Assembly (NCBI GenBank): GCA_046263055.1
Contig: JBHELO010000073.1
Location: 1 to 64,000, forward strand
Source: DATAQC01 sp046263055
GTDB lineage: Bacteria > Actinomycetota > Acidimicrobiia > Acidimicrobiales > AC-14
Reading direction: 5' to 3'
Length of the DNA: 64,000 bases
Position numbers and translations under genes: made by a program. Shown one piece after another: positions 8,829-17,528 of the stretch. How positions within the stretch are numbered: the stretch's first letter is position 1; each line of letters opens with the position of its first letter. The notes below the pieces were generated by a model that ran no database searches, was not told the origin of the DNA, and saw nothing but the letters and a program-made list of their open reading frames with translations.

Positions 8829-9013
8829 ATGGCCGTTCCGCGGGTCCGAAGACCGTTGCCGCGCCCCGCGTGTGGGTCAGGGCGTGGGGTCCGGGAAGGA
8901 CCCGTCGTAGAAGTCGGAGTTGCCGAAGTTCGGCGCGCAGTGCTTTTGGGGGCCCTGCCGGCGCGGCGACCTGGCGGCGTCGCTGTCGCGGTGGGGTTGG
9001 CGACCGTGAGCGG

Positions 9014-10231
9014 TCAGTTGGCCCAGCTCGACCAGGGGACGTTCCAGTCGCCCAGGCCGTTGGTGGGGGAGAGCCGTTTCGGGGTGCCCACCACGGTCAC
9101 CACGTCGCCCGGGAGGGTGAAGTTGTAGAACCACTGCCCGTCCTCGGGCGACAGGTTCACGCACCCGTGGGACACGTTGTTGTGGCCCTGGTCGGCCACC
9201 GACCACGGGGCGGCGTGGACGAACTCGCCGGAGTTCGAGATGCGCACGTCCCAGTCCACCGTCTCGTAGTACCCGTCCGGCGAGTTCCGGGGGATGCCTA
9301 CGGTGGCCGAGTCCATGACGACCTTGGGCGACTTGTCGGACACCACGTGGACCCCGCTGTCGGTGGGGTACTGGTCCCGGCCGGTGGACACGTCCAGGGT
9401 GCGCAGCGCGGCGCCGCCCGACGTGACCGTCATCTGGTGGGTGCCGGCGTCCACGGTGGACACGTGGGCGTCCCCGATGGTGAACGACATGGCCCGGGGC
9501 GTGACCGCCCACACACCGGCGCCGTCGTCGTAGGCAGCCAGGTCAGCCTTCACCGACACCTTGGTGTGGGGCGACCAGTAGGACTGCGGCCGGTAGTGCA
9601 GCTCGGTGTCGGAGAACCAGTGCCAGGCTCCCGCCACCGCCGGCGTGGCCGTGACTTGAACGTGGGACTCGAAGCCGGCGTGGTCGTGGACGGGCGCCGA
9701 CAGGTAGAGGGCGATGGGCATGCCCACGCCCACCGTCTGGCCGTCGAGCGGGCCGATGCTGACCTTGAGGACCTTGGCGGGGGTGAGGGTCGTGAAGGTG
9801 GAGCGACGCACCCCCGGCCGTCCCTTGGCGTCGGTGACCGTGGCCTCCACGGTGTAGGTGGTGCCGGGTTGCAGCGGCGCCGAGGACTGCCAGTGGACGG
9901 GGTCACCGGTGCCCGGCAGCTCGGCCGGCCCGGCCGTGAGATCGGGCCCGACGCCCTTGATGGCGGTGGGCGTGGCCGCCCCTCCGGGGTTGGTCACCGA
10001 GACGCGCACCAGCCGGCCGGGGACGGTGCTCACCTGCACGGCGGCGTCGAGGCGGACGTCGGCGGCACCGTCGGGAGGCGACACGGTGACCGGCGGGAGG
10101 GGGTCGACGGGAGCCCGGGAGGACACCCGCGGGTGGGCTGCGCCCCGCTCCATTCGCCACGCGACGACCGTCCCCCCGCCGAGCAGGACGGCCACCCCCA
10201 CGCCGACACCCACCACCGCCGACGGCTTCAC
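9014..10231 (-). CDS. L,D-transpeptidase (YkuD) with Ig-like domains
   Basis: About 405 residues from GTG 10231; TTG 10258 is an alternative and a longer frame reaches 10369. A transmembrane or signal segment (AVVGVGVGVAVLLGGG) follows the start. Two Ig-like domains come next (~45-260; YTVEATVTD, FESHVQVTATP), as in mycobacterial LdtMt proteins. The catalytic YkuD domain ends in SHGCVNLS, with C357 as nucleophile and H355 before it; FVHAAPWS supplies the upstream histidine region. It would make 3-3 crosslinks in peptidoglycan or attach proteins outside the membrane. It sits downstream of the beta-propeller gene, 138 bases from its stop if GTG 10231 is used. Only the start is in doubt. Confidence 0.85.
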   Translation of the reverse strand: MKPSAVVGVGVGVAVLLGGGTVVAWRMERGAAHPRVSSRAPVDPLPPVTVSPPDGAADVRLDAAVQVSTVPGRLVRVSVTNPGGAATPTAIKGVGPDLTAGPAELPGTGDPVHWQSSAPLQPGTTYTVEATVTDAKGRPGVRRSTFTTLTPAKVLKVSIGPLDGQTVGVGMPIALYLSAPVHDHAGFESHVQVTATPAVAGAWHWFSDTELHYRPQSYWSPHTKVSVKADLAAYDDGAGVWAVTPRAMSFTIGDAHVSTVDAGTHQMTVTSGGAALRTLDVSTGRDQYPTDSGVHVVSDKSPKVVMDSATVGIPRNSPDGYYETVDWDVRISNSGEFVHAAPWSVADQGHNNVSHGCVNLSPEDGQWFYNFTLPGDVVTVVGTPKRLSPTNGLGDWNVPWSSWAN

Positions 10232-10369
10232 CGGACGACTCCACGCGCGAACATCCAACCCATAGCATCGCGCACCTTCCGGCGCTCCGACGTTCGGGCC
10301 GGGCCAGCCGGCAATGCGTCCCCCGGCTCCCGCCGGGCCGTGGTTGCCGCGCTGGCGGACGGCTGGCAC

Positions 10370-11554
10370 TCAGCGCATGTTGCCGGTGTGGCCGAGGGAG
10401 AACTGACCGGGCTGGGGCCAGACACACATGCCGTGGGGCTTGTTGGGCACCTGGATGCGGGCCATCAACTGGCCGTCGGCGGTGGAGAACCCGTAGACCT
10501 CGGCGTTGTAGCGGCCGCTGAGCCACAGCACCCGGCCATCGGGCGACACGCCGCCCATGTCCGGGCTGCCGCCGCCGGGGATGGTCCAGGTGGCCGCCAC
10601 CCGCCGGGAGGCGACGTCGATGACGCTCACAGTGCCCGAGCCGCGGTTGGACACGTACATGGAGGCGCCGTCGCGGCTGGGGTAGATGCCGTGGGCGTCG
10701 CGGCCGGTGGGCATGAACCCCACCTCGCGGAAGCTGGCGGCGTCGATCAGGTGGACGCCGCCGAGCTTCATGTCGGCCACGTAGAACGTGGTGCCGGTGT
10801 CGTCCAGGCGGACGTCCTGGGGGCTCGACCCGGCCAGGTCCAGGTAGCCGACGATGGTCTCCGTCCGCAGGTCCACCTTCACCAGCCGGCCCGCGAACTC
10901 GCAGGAGGCGATGAGGTAGGAGCCGTCGGGGCTGAAGTCGGCGTGGTCGACGCCCTTGCAGTCCACGCTCAGCCGGCGGTGGAGCTTGAACCCGGGGAGG
11001 TCGTAGAAGTCCAGGCGCTGGCGGGCCTCGGCCACCACGATGGCCCGCTGTCCGTCGGGCGTGAAGTACAGGTTGTACGGGTCGTCCACCGGGATGTTGG
11101 GGCCCGACGGCTTGGCGGTGGCGGGGTCGATGGGCGTGAGGCTGTTGGCCAGGTCGTTGGTGGCGTACAGCGTGCGCAGGTCCCACGCCGGCACCACGTG
11201 CTGGGGGTCGAGCCCGGTCGGGTAGTGGGCGACGACCTGGGAGGTGGCGGGGTCGATCACGTCGATGCCCGTGCCCGCGCTCTCCGGGACGTAGAGGCGG
11301 TAGGGGTCCGAGGCGACGGCGGGGCTCAGTCCACCCGTCCCGGCCGCCCCGTACACGTGCGTGGCCGCCGCCGGCGCCGCCGTGCGGGCCTTGGTCGGGG
11401 CCGGGTGGCGCGAGCTCCCACCGAGGCCGCCGGCCACCAGGACGATGGCGGCCACGACGGTCAGCACCGTGAGGCCCGCCGCCAGGCGGCGCCGGCGGTA
11501 GGCCGCCGGCGTCGGCAAGGTGGGCAACCGGCCGGAGCCGGGGAGAGCCGTCAC
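10370..11554 (-). CDS. membrane-anchored YVTN/YncE-like beta-propeller protein
   Basis: 394 residues from a GTG. After a basic N-terminus (YRRRRLAAG) a single transmembrane helix (LTVLTVVAAIVLVAGGLGG) anchors the protein, with the remainder outside. The body is a run of ~45-residue blade repeats with recurring phrases: GIDVIDPATSQVVAHYPTG, SLTPIDPATA, GTVSVIDVASRRV, and FSPDG/VSPDGRVL turns. That is the pattern of YncE-type seven-bladed propellers. Such proteins usually bind ligands or partners, and no catalytic motif is visible. Divergently arranged to the beta-helix gene at its 5' side. Confidence 0.75.
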   Translation of the reverse strand: MTALPGSGRLPTLPTPAAYRRRRLAAGLTVLTVVAAIVLVAGGLGGSSRHPAPTKARTAAPAAATHVYGAAGTGGLSPAVASDPYRLYVPESAGTGIDVIDPATSQVVAHYPTGLDPQHVVPAWDLRTLYATNDLANSLTPIDPATAKPSGPNIPVDDPYNLYFTPDGQRAIVVAEARQRLDFYDLPGFKLHRRLSVDCKGVDHADFSPDGSYLIASCEFAGRLVKVDLRTETIVGYLDLAGSSPQDVRLDDTGTTFYVADMKLGGVHLIDAASFREVGFMPTGRDAHGIYPSRDGASMYVSNRGSGTVSVIDVASRRVAATWTIPGGGSPDMGGVSPDGRVLWLSGRYNAEVYGFSTADGQLMARIQVPNKPHGMCVWPQPGQFSLGHTGNMR

Positions 11555-11763
11555 CGCTGCGCCGCCCTGCCCGCCGACCCCATCGGCGGGCAGGTCCGGG
11601 CCGTGAAGCTCAGGGCCGGTGCCAATGGTGGCGGCTGCGGTCCCGGCGGTCGGCCGCCGCTCTCCCGGTGGCGGGCGGTCTGCCCGTGGTGTCGGTGCCG
11701 CGCCGGGATGCGGCCTGCGTCGCCATGGCGACGATCCTACCGAGCGGCGTCGGCGCAGCTCAC

Positions 11764-11769
11764 TACGAT
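11764..11769 (+). promoter_or_regulatory. -10 box (TACGAT), leaderless promoter for the beta-helix gene
   Basis: TACGAT fits TANNNT and ends six bases before an in-frame GTG. The same arrangement occurs at glgC and at the NRPS locus. It decides the start chosen for the next gene, which lacks any ribosome binding site. Confidence 0.45.
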
Positions 11770-11775
11770 GGCCCG

Positions 11776-12765
11776 GTGGGCGATGAGGGGACGGTGGCGG
11801 GCGGCGTGCAGATCACGGGGGACACCACCCTCGAGGCCGACCTCGCCTGCCCGCAGGGCCCGGGCCTGGTGGTCGTGGCCGACGGCGTCACCCTGGACCT
11901 GGGCGGGCACACGGTGTCGGGCGGGACCGACCTGGGCAACCGGGGCCCCGGCATCGTGTTGCGCGGCGTGACCGGGTGCACAGTGCGCAACGGCACCGTG
12001 GAGGGCTTCGACGCCGGCGTGGCCATCGAGGGGGGCGGGGCCAACGCGGTCGAGGGCCTGACCGTGCAGGACAACATCGGGTCGCCCGACGGTGACTACG
12101 GCGACGGCATCGTGGTCAACGACTCGCGCGACAACCGCCTCCAGGGCAACGTCCTCCGGCGCAACGGGCCGTTCAGCGGCATCTCCCTCGGACCTCGGGC
12201 CAGCGGCAACCAGGTGCTCGACAACACGGTGGCCGACCACGACATGTCCCAGTCCCCGCTGCCCGACGCCGGGCGCCAGACCATGGGCATCCGCGTCGAG
12301 GGGCCGGCGGCCAACCACAACCGCATAGCCGGCAACACCGTCACCGGCAGCGGGTGCGACGGCATCGTCGTGCTGGCCACCTGCGACAACCCGGGAGACG
12401 AGCCGCCGTGCGCGGGCACGCCGCCCAACGAGCACAACGAGATCCTGGCCAACACCAGCAACGGCAACGGTCGCAGCGGCCGGGGCTGCGGCGTCCGGCT
12501 GTTCAGCATGCCGCTGCCCATGCCGCCGGTACACAACGTGGTTCGGGACAACGTGGCCGACGACAACGCCTCGTACGGGATCGCGCTGGACGGCCTGCCC
12601 GTCGGCTCGCCGGGCAACACCGCCACCGGCAACCGGGGGCAGGGCAACGGTGAGTTCGACGGGTCGGACGGCACCCTGATGCCGCCGTGCGGCCGCAACA
12701 TGTGGGACGCCAACCGGTTCGGCACCGTCAACCAGCCGTGCGTGTCCCGGGGGGCACCGGAGTGA
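11776..12765 (+). CDS. right-handed beta-helix protein (paralogue 1 of 3)
   Basis: 329 residues from the leaderless GTG; in-frame starts further upstream (11668, 11725) lack ribosome binding sites. The sequence is a parallel beta-helix (PbH1/NosD-like) with many asparagine ladders: DLGGHTVSGG, CTVRNGTVEGFDAGVAIEGG, NRLQGNVLRRNGPFSGI, NRIAGNTVTGSGCDGI. A cysteine-containing cap (CGRNMWDANRFGTVNQPCV) closes it. The same skeleton and cap occur in two other genes of this window. Right-handed beta-helices bind or cleave polysaccharides or serve as surface fibres. No signal peptide is visible, so export is unclear. It is divergent from the beta-propeller gene. Confidence 0.7.
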   Translation: MGDEGTVAGGVQITGDTTLEADLACPQGPGLVVVADGVTLDLGGHTVSGGTDLGNRGPGIVLRGVTGCTVRNGTVEGFDAGVAIEGGGANAVEGLTVQDNIGSPDGDYGDGIVVNDSRDNRLQGNVLRRNGPFSGISLGPRASGNQVLDNTVADHDMSQSPLPDAGRQTMGIRVEGPAANHNRIAGNTVTGSGCDGIVVLATCDNPGDEPPCAGTPPNEHNEILANTSNGNGRSGRGCGVRLFSMPLPMPPVHNVVRDNVADDNASYGIALDGLPVGSPGNTATGNRGQGNGEFDGSDGTLMPPCGRNMWDANRFGTVNQPCVSRGAPE

Positions 12766-12836
12766 GCGGGCCGCCCGAGGCCGCCGCCGGTGCGCCGCAC
12801 GGACGCCATGCCAGTTCGTCAGAGAGGGGAGTGCAC

Positions 12837-13331
12837 ATGTCCAACCCCGGTCAGCCCACCATCGGGCCGGGCGCCACCGGTGACGCCGTCAAGCGGCTCC
12901 AGCGCGCCCTGCGGCGCACGCCCGACCTCAGCCTGGTGGTGGACGGGGTCTTCGGGCCCGCCACCGAGGCGGCGGTGACGGCCTTCCAGCAGGGCGCCGC
13001 CCTGGACGTGGACGGCATCGTCGGGCCGCTGACGTGGGCCGCCCTGCCCGACGGGGGGCCGATGCCCATCCTGCGCCAGGGGACCGCCGGGCTGGTGGTG
13101 GCCCGCCTGCAGAACGTGCTCACCAACGGTGCGCCCGGCCAGTGGACCACCACGCCCGGCCCCATCGACGAGCACTTCGGGCCGTCGACGGAGGCGTCGG
13201 TCAAGGCGTTCCAGACCTGGGGCGGGGTCCCTGCCGACGGGGTGGTGGGCGACCGGACGTGGTCGGTGTCCCTCCACGCCCTGAGCGCCACCCTGGAGAC
13301 CACCGTCGGCCTCGCCTTCGTGATCGGCTGA
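12837..13331 (+). CDS. peptidoglycan-binding protein with two PG_binding_1 domains
   Basis: 164 residues. The ATG has GAGGGGAG at good spacing, so the longer frame upstream is not used. Two PG_binding_1 repeats fill the protein: residues ~10-70 (GATGDAVKRLQRAL, VDGVFGPATEAAV, GIVGPLTWAAL) and ~75-150 (GTAGLVVARLQNVL, EHFGPSTEASVKAFQ, DGVVGDRTW). This module binds cell-wall peptides. There is no catalytic domain and no signal peptide, so it may be a targeting or structural module, exported by an unknown route, or an intracellular form. It lies 71 bases after the beta-helix gene. Confidence 0.8.
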   Translation: MSNPGQPTIGPGATGDAVKRLQRALRRTPDLSLVVDGVFGPATEAAVTAFQQGAALDVDGIVGPLTWAALPDGGPMPILRQGTAGLVVARLQNVLTNGAPGQWTTTPGPIDEHFGPSTEASVKAFQTWGGVPADGVVGDRTWSVSLHALSATLETTVGLAFVIG

Positions 13332-13339
13332 TATCGCCG

Positions 13340-13354
13340 GCCCGCTCGGCGGGC
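13340..13354 (+). terminator. short GC hairpin after the peptidoglycan-binding gene
   Basis: GCCCGC-TCG-GCGGGC forms a six-pair stem with a three-base loop, nine bases past the stop. A longer alternative pairs CCGGCCCGC (13337) with GCGGGCCGG (13364). There is no T-run, as is usual in such GC-rich genomes. Confidence 0.35.
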
Positions 13355-13379
13355 GTCCCGGCCGCGGGCCGGTGAGGGC

Positions 13380-13600
13380 GCCCGGGCGCCGTCTTTGGTG
13401 GCCGTCAGGTAGGCGGTGCCGGAGGCGTCGAAGGCCACCGAGGGGTCGGCGGTGGGGGAGGTGAACCCACCGTTGGGGTGATCCAGGAGGCGCCACCGTC
13501 GAAGCTGGCCCGGGGTTGCACGAGGAGGGCCAGGCCCCGACCGCCGGGCCCGGCGCCGGCCCCGTCGGCGGCCTCCGGCACCGGGCGCCGCTCGGGGCGG
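13380..13600 (-). pseudogene. frameshifted remnant of a sialidase/BNR-repeat-like protein
   Basis: On the minus strand one frame reads LVQPRASFDGGASWITP, typical of Asp-box/BNR sialidase-like repeats. The reading then continues in another frame with NGGFTSPTADPSVAFDASG and TAYLTATKDG, the phrase that normally follows. The switch falls near 13475-13485. Both halves are short and neither has a start site. It is best read as a decayed gene fragment between the peptidoglycan-binding gene and the ABC importer. No function is expected. Confidence 0.4.
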
Positions 13601-13688
13601 CCTATCCTGCGCTGCGGCGGCGATCGCCTGAAGCACCATGACGACGTAGCCCACTTCCTCCCACTTGGCATGATCGGGGACGGTCGCG

Positions 13689-15476
13689 ATGCACGACGAC
13701 GAGCAGGGACCCGACACCCCGCGCCGGCGCGCGGGTGCCGGCGCGCCCCTGCTGGAGGTCGTGGGCCTGGCCGTCCGGTACGGCGACGAGGTGGACGCCC
13801 TGCGGGGCGTGAGCTTCCGCCTCGACCGGGGCGAGACCTTGGCCGTTGTGGGCGAGAGCGGGTCGGGGAAGTCCACGCTGGCCCTGTGCCTGGCCGGGCT
13901 CGTCCAGCCCCCCGACGCCCGGGGGAGCGTGCGGGTGGACGGCACCGAGATGCTCGGCGCGTCCGACGAGCAGCTCCGGGCGGTGCGGTGGGCCACCGTC
14001 GCCCTCAGCCTCCAGGGGGCGCCCTTCAACCCGGTGGTGCCCCTGGCCACCCAGGTGGCGGAGCCGATGCGGGACCGGCTGCGCATGGGCGCCGCCGAGG
14101 CCCGGGCCCGGGCCGACGAGCTGGCCCGCGAGGTCCTGCTGGATCCCGCCCTCCTCGACCGATACGCCCACGAGCTCTCCGGCGGCCAGCGCCAGCGGGC
14201 CAGCCTGGCCATGGCCCTGGCCCTGGACCCCGCCCTGGTCGTCCTCGACGAGCCCACGTCGGCCCTCGATCCCGTCACCCGCCACCAACTGGTGGAGGCC
14301 ATCCAGCGCCTGACCCGGGACCGCAACCTCGCGCTGGTGGTGATCTCCCACGACCTGCCCGACGCCGCCCGACTGGCCACCCGCAGCATGGTTCTCTACG
14401 CCGGCGAGGTCATGGAGGAGGGCCCCACCCAACGGGTCATCGCCGATCCCGCCCACCCGTACACGTGGGCGCTGGTCAACGCCTATCCGGTGATGAGCAC
14501 CACCAAGGACCTGCGGCCCATCCGGGGCCTTCCGCCCGACCCGAGAGCCGTGCCTCCGGGCTGCCCCTACAACCCCCGCTGCACCCAGGCCGAGCCCGTC
14601 TGCCGGGAGGGCCACCCCGACCTGCTGGCGTCGCGAGGGCGGCGGGTCCTGTGCCACTTCGGGGGCCTCAAGACCCTGCTGACGGCCGACGACGTGACCA
14701 AGTCGTTCGGCCGGGGGAAGCACGCGGTGGCGGCCCTGCGTGGGGTGTCCATCAGCCTGCGCGAAGGGGAGTCGGTGGGGTTGGTCGGCCCGTCGGGGAG
14801 CGGTAAGTCCACCCTGGGGCGCATCCTGGCCGGCCACCTGCCCCTGGACTCGGGGCGGGTGACGCTGGAGAACGAGGCACTGCCCGCGTCGTGGCGAGGC
14901 GCCGACCGCGCCCGGCGCCGGCGGGTGCAGCTGATCATGCAGGACCCCGCTGACTCGCTGTCGCCCCGCCTCACGGTGGAGGAGCTCGTCCGGGAGCCCC
15001 TGGACCTGGCCAAGGGGAGCGACGCCGCCGGGCGACGGTCGGCGGTGGCGGAGGTGCTCGAGAGCGTCGGTCTACCGCCCAGCGGCACCTTCCTGCAGGC
15101 CCGGACGCACGAGCTGTCGGGCGGCCAGCTCCAGCGCATCTCGCTGGCCCGGGCCCTGCTGGCCGACCCCAAGGTGCTGGTGGCCGACGAGCCCACCGCC
15201 ATGCTCGACGCGTCCGAGCAGGCCCGGCTCCTCGTGGTGCTGCGGGAGCGCCAGGTGGAGATGGGCCTGGGATTGGTGCTCATCTCCCACGACCTGGCCG
15301 CGGTGCGCAAGGTGACCGATCGAATTGTGGTCCTCGACGACGGGCTGGTGGTGGAGGAGGGCCCGTCGCCCGAGGTGTCGGCCCGCCCCCGCAGCACCAC
15401 GGCCCGCCTCCTGATCGAGGCCTCGCCCGCCTTCCAGCTGGCCGGCGCCAACGGCAGTGCCCCGCCCGCCCCATGA
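13689..15476 (+). CDS. peptide/nickel-type ABC importer, fused double ATPase
   Basis: 595 residues carrying two complete ABC ATPase domains, equivalent to DppD and DppF joined. Domain 1: Walker A GESGSGKST at ~55-63, signature LSGGQRQR at ~164, Walker B VVLDEPTSALD, then the oligopeptide-family C-terminal motif PPGCPYNPRC. Domain 2: Walker A GPSGSGKST at ~367-375, signature LSGGQLQR at ~476, Walker B VLVADEPTAMLD. The protein would couple ATP hydrolysis to uptake of peptides or similar solutes through the two permeases encoded at 17.5-19.5 kb, with the lipoprotein at 19.5 kb as receptor. A surface-protein gene separates it from these partners. Confidence 0.9.
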   Translation: MHDDEQGPDTPRRRAGAGAPLLEVVGLAVRYGDEVDALRGVSFRLDRGETLAVVGESGSGKSTLALCLAGLVQPPDARGSVRVDGTEMLGASDEQLRAVRWATVALSLQGAPFNPVVPLATQVAEPMRDRLRMGAAEARARADELAREVLLDPALLDRYAHELSGGQRQRASLAMALALDPALVVLDEPTSALDPVTRHQLVEAIQRLTRDRNLALVVISHDLPDAARLATRSMVLYAGEVMEEGPTQRVIADPAHPYTWALVNAYPVMSTTKDLRPIRGLPPDPRAVPPGCPYNPRCTQAEPVCREGHPDLLASRGRRVLCHFGGLKTLLTADDVTKSFGRGKHAVAALRGVSISLREGESVGLVGPSGSGKSTLGRILAGHLPLDSGRVTLENEALPASWRGADRARRRRVQLIMQDPADSLSPRLTVEELVREPLDLAKGSDAAGRRSAVAEVLESVGLPPSGTFLQARTHELSGGQLQRISLARALLADPKVLVADEPTAMLDASEQARLLVVLRERQVEMGLGLVLISHDLAAVRKVTDRIVVLDDGLVVEEGPSPEVSARPRSTTARLLIEASPAFQLAGANGSAPPAP

Positions 15477-15559
15477 CCACCAAACCGGTGCGGCGCTAGG
15501 TGACGGACGCCAGTAGTGACGGGAAGGCTCTCGGCCTCATAGGCTAGGTTCGTACGTCG

Positions 15560-15565
15560 TAGCAT
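15560..15565 (+). promoter_or_regulatory. -10 box (TAGCAT) upstream of the surface protein gene
   Basis: TAGCAT matches TANNNT and is identical to the box in front of the NRPS operon. Transcription from here would give a leader of about 33 bases containing GGAGG before the chosen GTG. Confidence 0.4.
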
Positions 15566-15605
15566 GGATGCAGCGGAAATTTCACCACATCAACGGAGGA
15601 TGCCT

Positions 15606-17528
15606 GTGAGGCACGTGAAGCGAGAAGCGTGGCGGGGCGTGATCGTCTTCGCGGTGGTCCTCGCCGGTGCCCTGGCGGCCATGGGACCCGGTCCGGCGGG
15701 CGCCGACGTCACCGGAGTGACCGGCAGCGCCTTCGGCGTGTCCATCCAGAACCTGACGATCTTCGGGGGCGCCCAGCCGAAGTACGGGCCCAAGCCCACG
15801 GTGACCCTGCCGGCCGCCGGTTCGGCCACGCCCGTCACCGGTACGGACCCGTCGGAGAAGGTCAGCGGCGGGCCGGCCACGTTCCTCGAGTCGGGCTTGG
15901 TCACCGTGAGCACCCAGGGGACGGTGGGGGCCACCGGGTCGGTGACCAGCACCGCCACGCTGAACCAGCTGACCAACGCCAGCGGCGAGCAGCTCACGGC
16001 CGACAGCCTGGCCAGCACGTGCACCGCCAACCAGAGCGGCGTGACCGGGTCCACCACAGTCACCAACGGCAAGCTGGTCACGGCCACCGACGCCAGCCAG
16101 AACCCCACCACCACGGTGGAAATCCCTGCCAGCCCGGCGCCCAACACCCGCATCGACGGCAGCTTCCAGTTGGGCGCGACGGACACCGAGTCCTTCACCT
16201 GGTTCTTCAACGAGCAGACCACCAACCCGGACGGCTCCATCACCGTCACCGCCGCCCACGAGAGGCTCAACGGCCCCACCGCCACACCCGGCGACCTGTA
16301 CCTCGGCCAGGTCGTGTGCGGCGTGACCGTGCCAGGCGGGCCGACCACCAGCTCCACCTCCTCCACGTCCACGACGAGTTCCACGACGACCTCGACCACG
16401 GCGCCCCCCCAGACGACCACCACCGCGCCACCGGCGGGCCAGGTGGGCGGCGGCGCCTTCGGCTACTCGTTGGTCATCAACCTCTTCGGGGGGCAGACGG
16501 CCAAGACCGAGGGGCCGACGCCCACCGTGTCCCTGCCGCCCGCCGGCTCGGCCACGCCGATCACCGCCGGGGACCCGTCGGAGACCATTGGGTTCGGGCC
16601 GGCCACGTTCTTCGAGTCGAAGGCGCTCAGCCTGAGCACCGAGGGCGTGCCGGGAGGGACGGTGAAGAGCTCGGCCACCATCGACTCCATCACCGACCCC
16701 CACGGGGAGCAGTTCACCGCCGATCGCCTGGCCAGCACCTGCACCGCCGACCAGAGCGGTGCGTCGGGCTCGGTGTCGGTCACCAACGGCAAGATGGTCA
16801 CCTCGACAGACGCCGACCAGAACCCGACCAACACCGTCACGGTCCCCGCCAACCCCGGCCCCAACACCCGGATCGACGGCAGCTTCGTGTTGGGCCCCGC
16901 CGACACCGAGAGCTTCACGTGGATATTCAACGAGCAGGTCACCAGTGCCGGCTCGGTCACGGTCAACGCCGCCCACGAGATCCTCCACGGCCCGACGGCC
17001 AAGGGTGAGCTCATCGTGGGCCAGGTTCGCTGCGCCACCACCGCCGCCGGGGCGTCGACGGCCACTGTCACGGCCGCGTCGGGCCGGTCGGGCGGCGGCC
17101 TGGCCGCCACCGGGGCCGACGTGGCCCGCCAGACCGATGTCGCGCTGTGGCTGATCCTGGTCGGCGCGACGGCCGTGCTGGCCGCCGGGGGCCGGCCCGG
17201 CGGCCGCCGCCTGCGGTTGGCAACCAGTGCCACCCGACCTGGCGGCGCTGTGCCGGCATCACCATCCAGCGGGCCTGTACCTCGAACGGCGCGGGTGGTC
17301 TCGGCCCGGGCCCCCACCGCCGCCGAGGCGAGGGTGGCCACCGTTTCTCCCCCCGGGGCCGAATCGGCCGCCCGGCCGGGGGGTGGCCCGACCGCCGCGG
17401 GGACGGCCGGTAGGACGCCGACCACCCGGGGCCTGGTCCCCTGGGTGCTCGCCGCCGGTGCGGTGGCCATGACCGCCACCGAACGGCGACGGCGTCAGCG
17501 CCGTCGCCCGGGGGCCGGTGCCGCCTAG
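15606..17528 (+). CDS. secreted surface protein, two choice-of-anchor-P-like domains, LAATG motif
   Basis: 640 residues. GGAGG lies six bases before the GTG, favouring it over an ATG at 15600. A signal peptide (GVIVFAVVLAGALAAMGPGPAGA) precedes two tandem copies of a ~215-residue domain, ~35-235 and ~280-480. Shared phrases are GSAFGVS/GGAFGYS, PTVTLPAAGSATP, GPATFLES, STCTANQSG, FTWFFNEQ and HEILHGPTA. I liken the domain to the choice-of-anchor P family. A Thr/Ser linker (TTSSTSSTSTTSS...) separates the copies. LAATG, a class E sortase-type signal, is followed by a hydrophobic stretch and RRLRL. Unusually, a further ~100-residue Pro/Ala-rich tail and a second hydrophobic helix follow. Inserted within the importer gene set. 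Confidence 0.7.
   Translation: MRHVKREAWRGVIVFAVVLAGALAAMGPGPAGADVTGVTGSAFGVSIQNLTIFGGAQPKYGPKPTVTLPAAGSATPVTGTDPSEKVSGGPATFLESGLVTVSTQGTVGATGSVTSTATLNQLTNASGEQLTADSLASTCTANQSGVTGSTTVTNGKLVTATDASQNPTTTVEIPASPAPNTRIDGSFQLGATDTESFTWFFNEQTTNPDGSITVTAAHERLNGPTATPGDLYLGQVVCGVTVPGGPTTSSTSSTSTTSSTTTSTTAPPQTTTTAPPAGQVGGGAFGYSLVINLFGGQTAKTEGPTPTVSLPPAGSATPITAGDPSETIGFGPATFFESKALSLSTEGVPGGTVKSSATIDSITDPHGEQFTADRLASTCTADQSGASGSVSVTNGKMVTSTDADQNPTNTVTVPANPGPNTRIDGSFVLGPADTESFTWIFNEQVTSAGSVTVNAAHEILHGPTAKGELIVGQVRCATTAAGASTATVTAASGRSGGGLAATGADVARQTDVALWLILVGATAVLAAGGRPGGRRLRLATSATRPGGAVPASPSSGPVPRTARVVSARAPTAAEARVATVSPPGAESAARPGGGPTAAGTAGRTPTTRGLVPWVLAAGAVAMTATERRRRQRRRPGAGAA

Noticed and set aside
12687..12836. 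Upstream extension of the peptidoglycan-binding gene
   Set aside because: It would overlap the beta-helix coding sequence. The ATG at 12837 has a good ribosome binding site.
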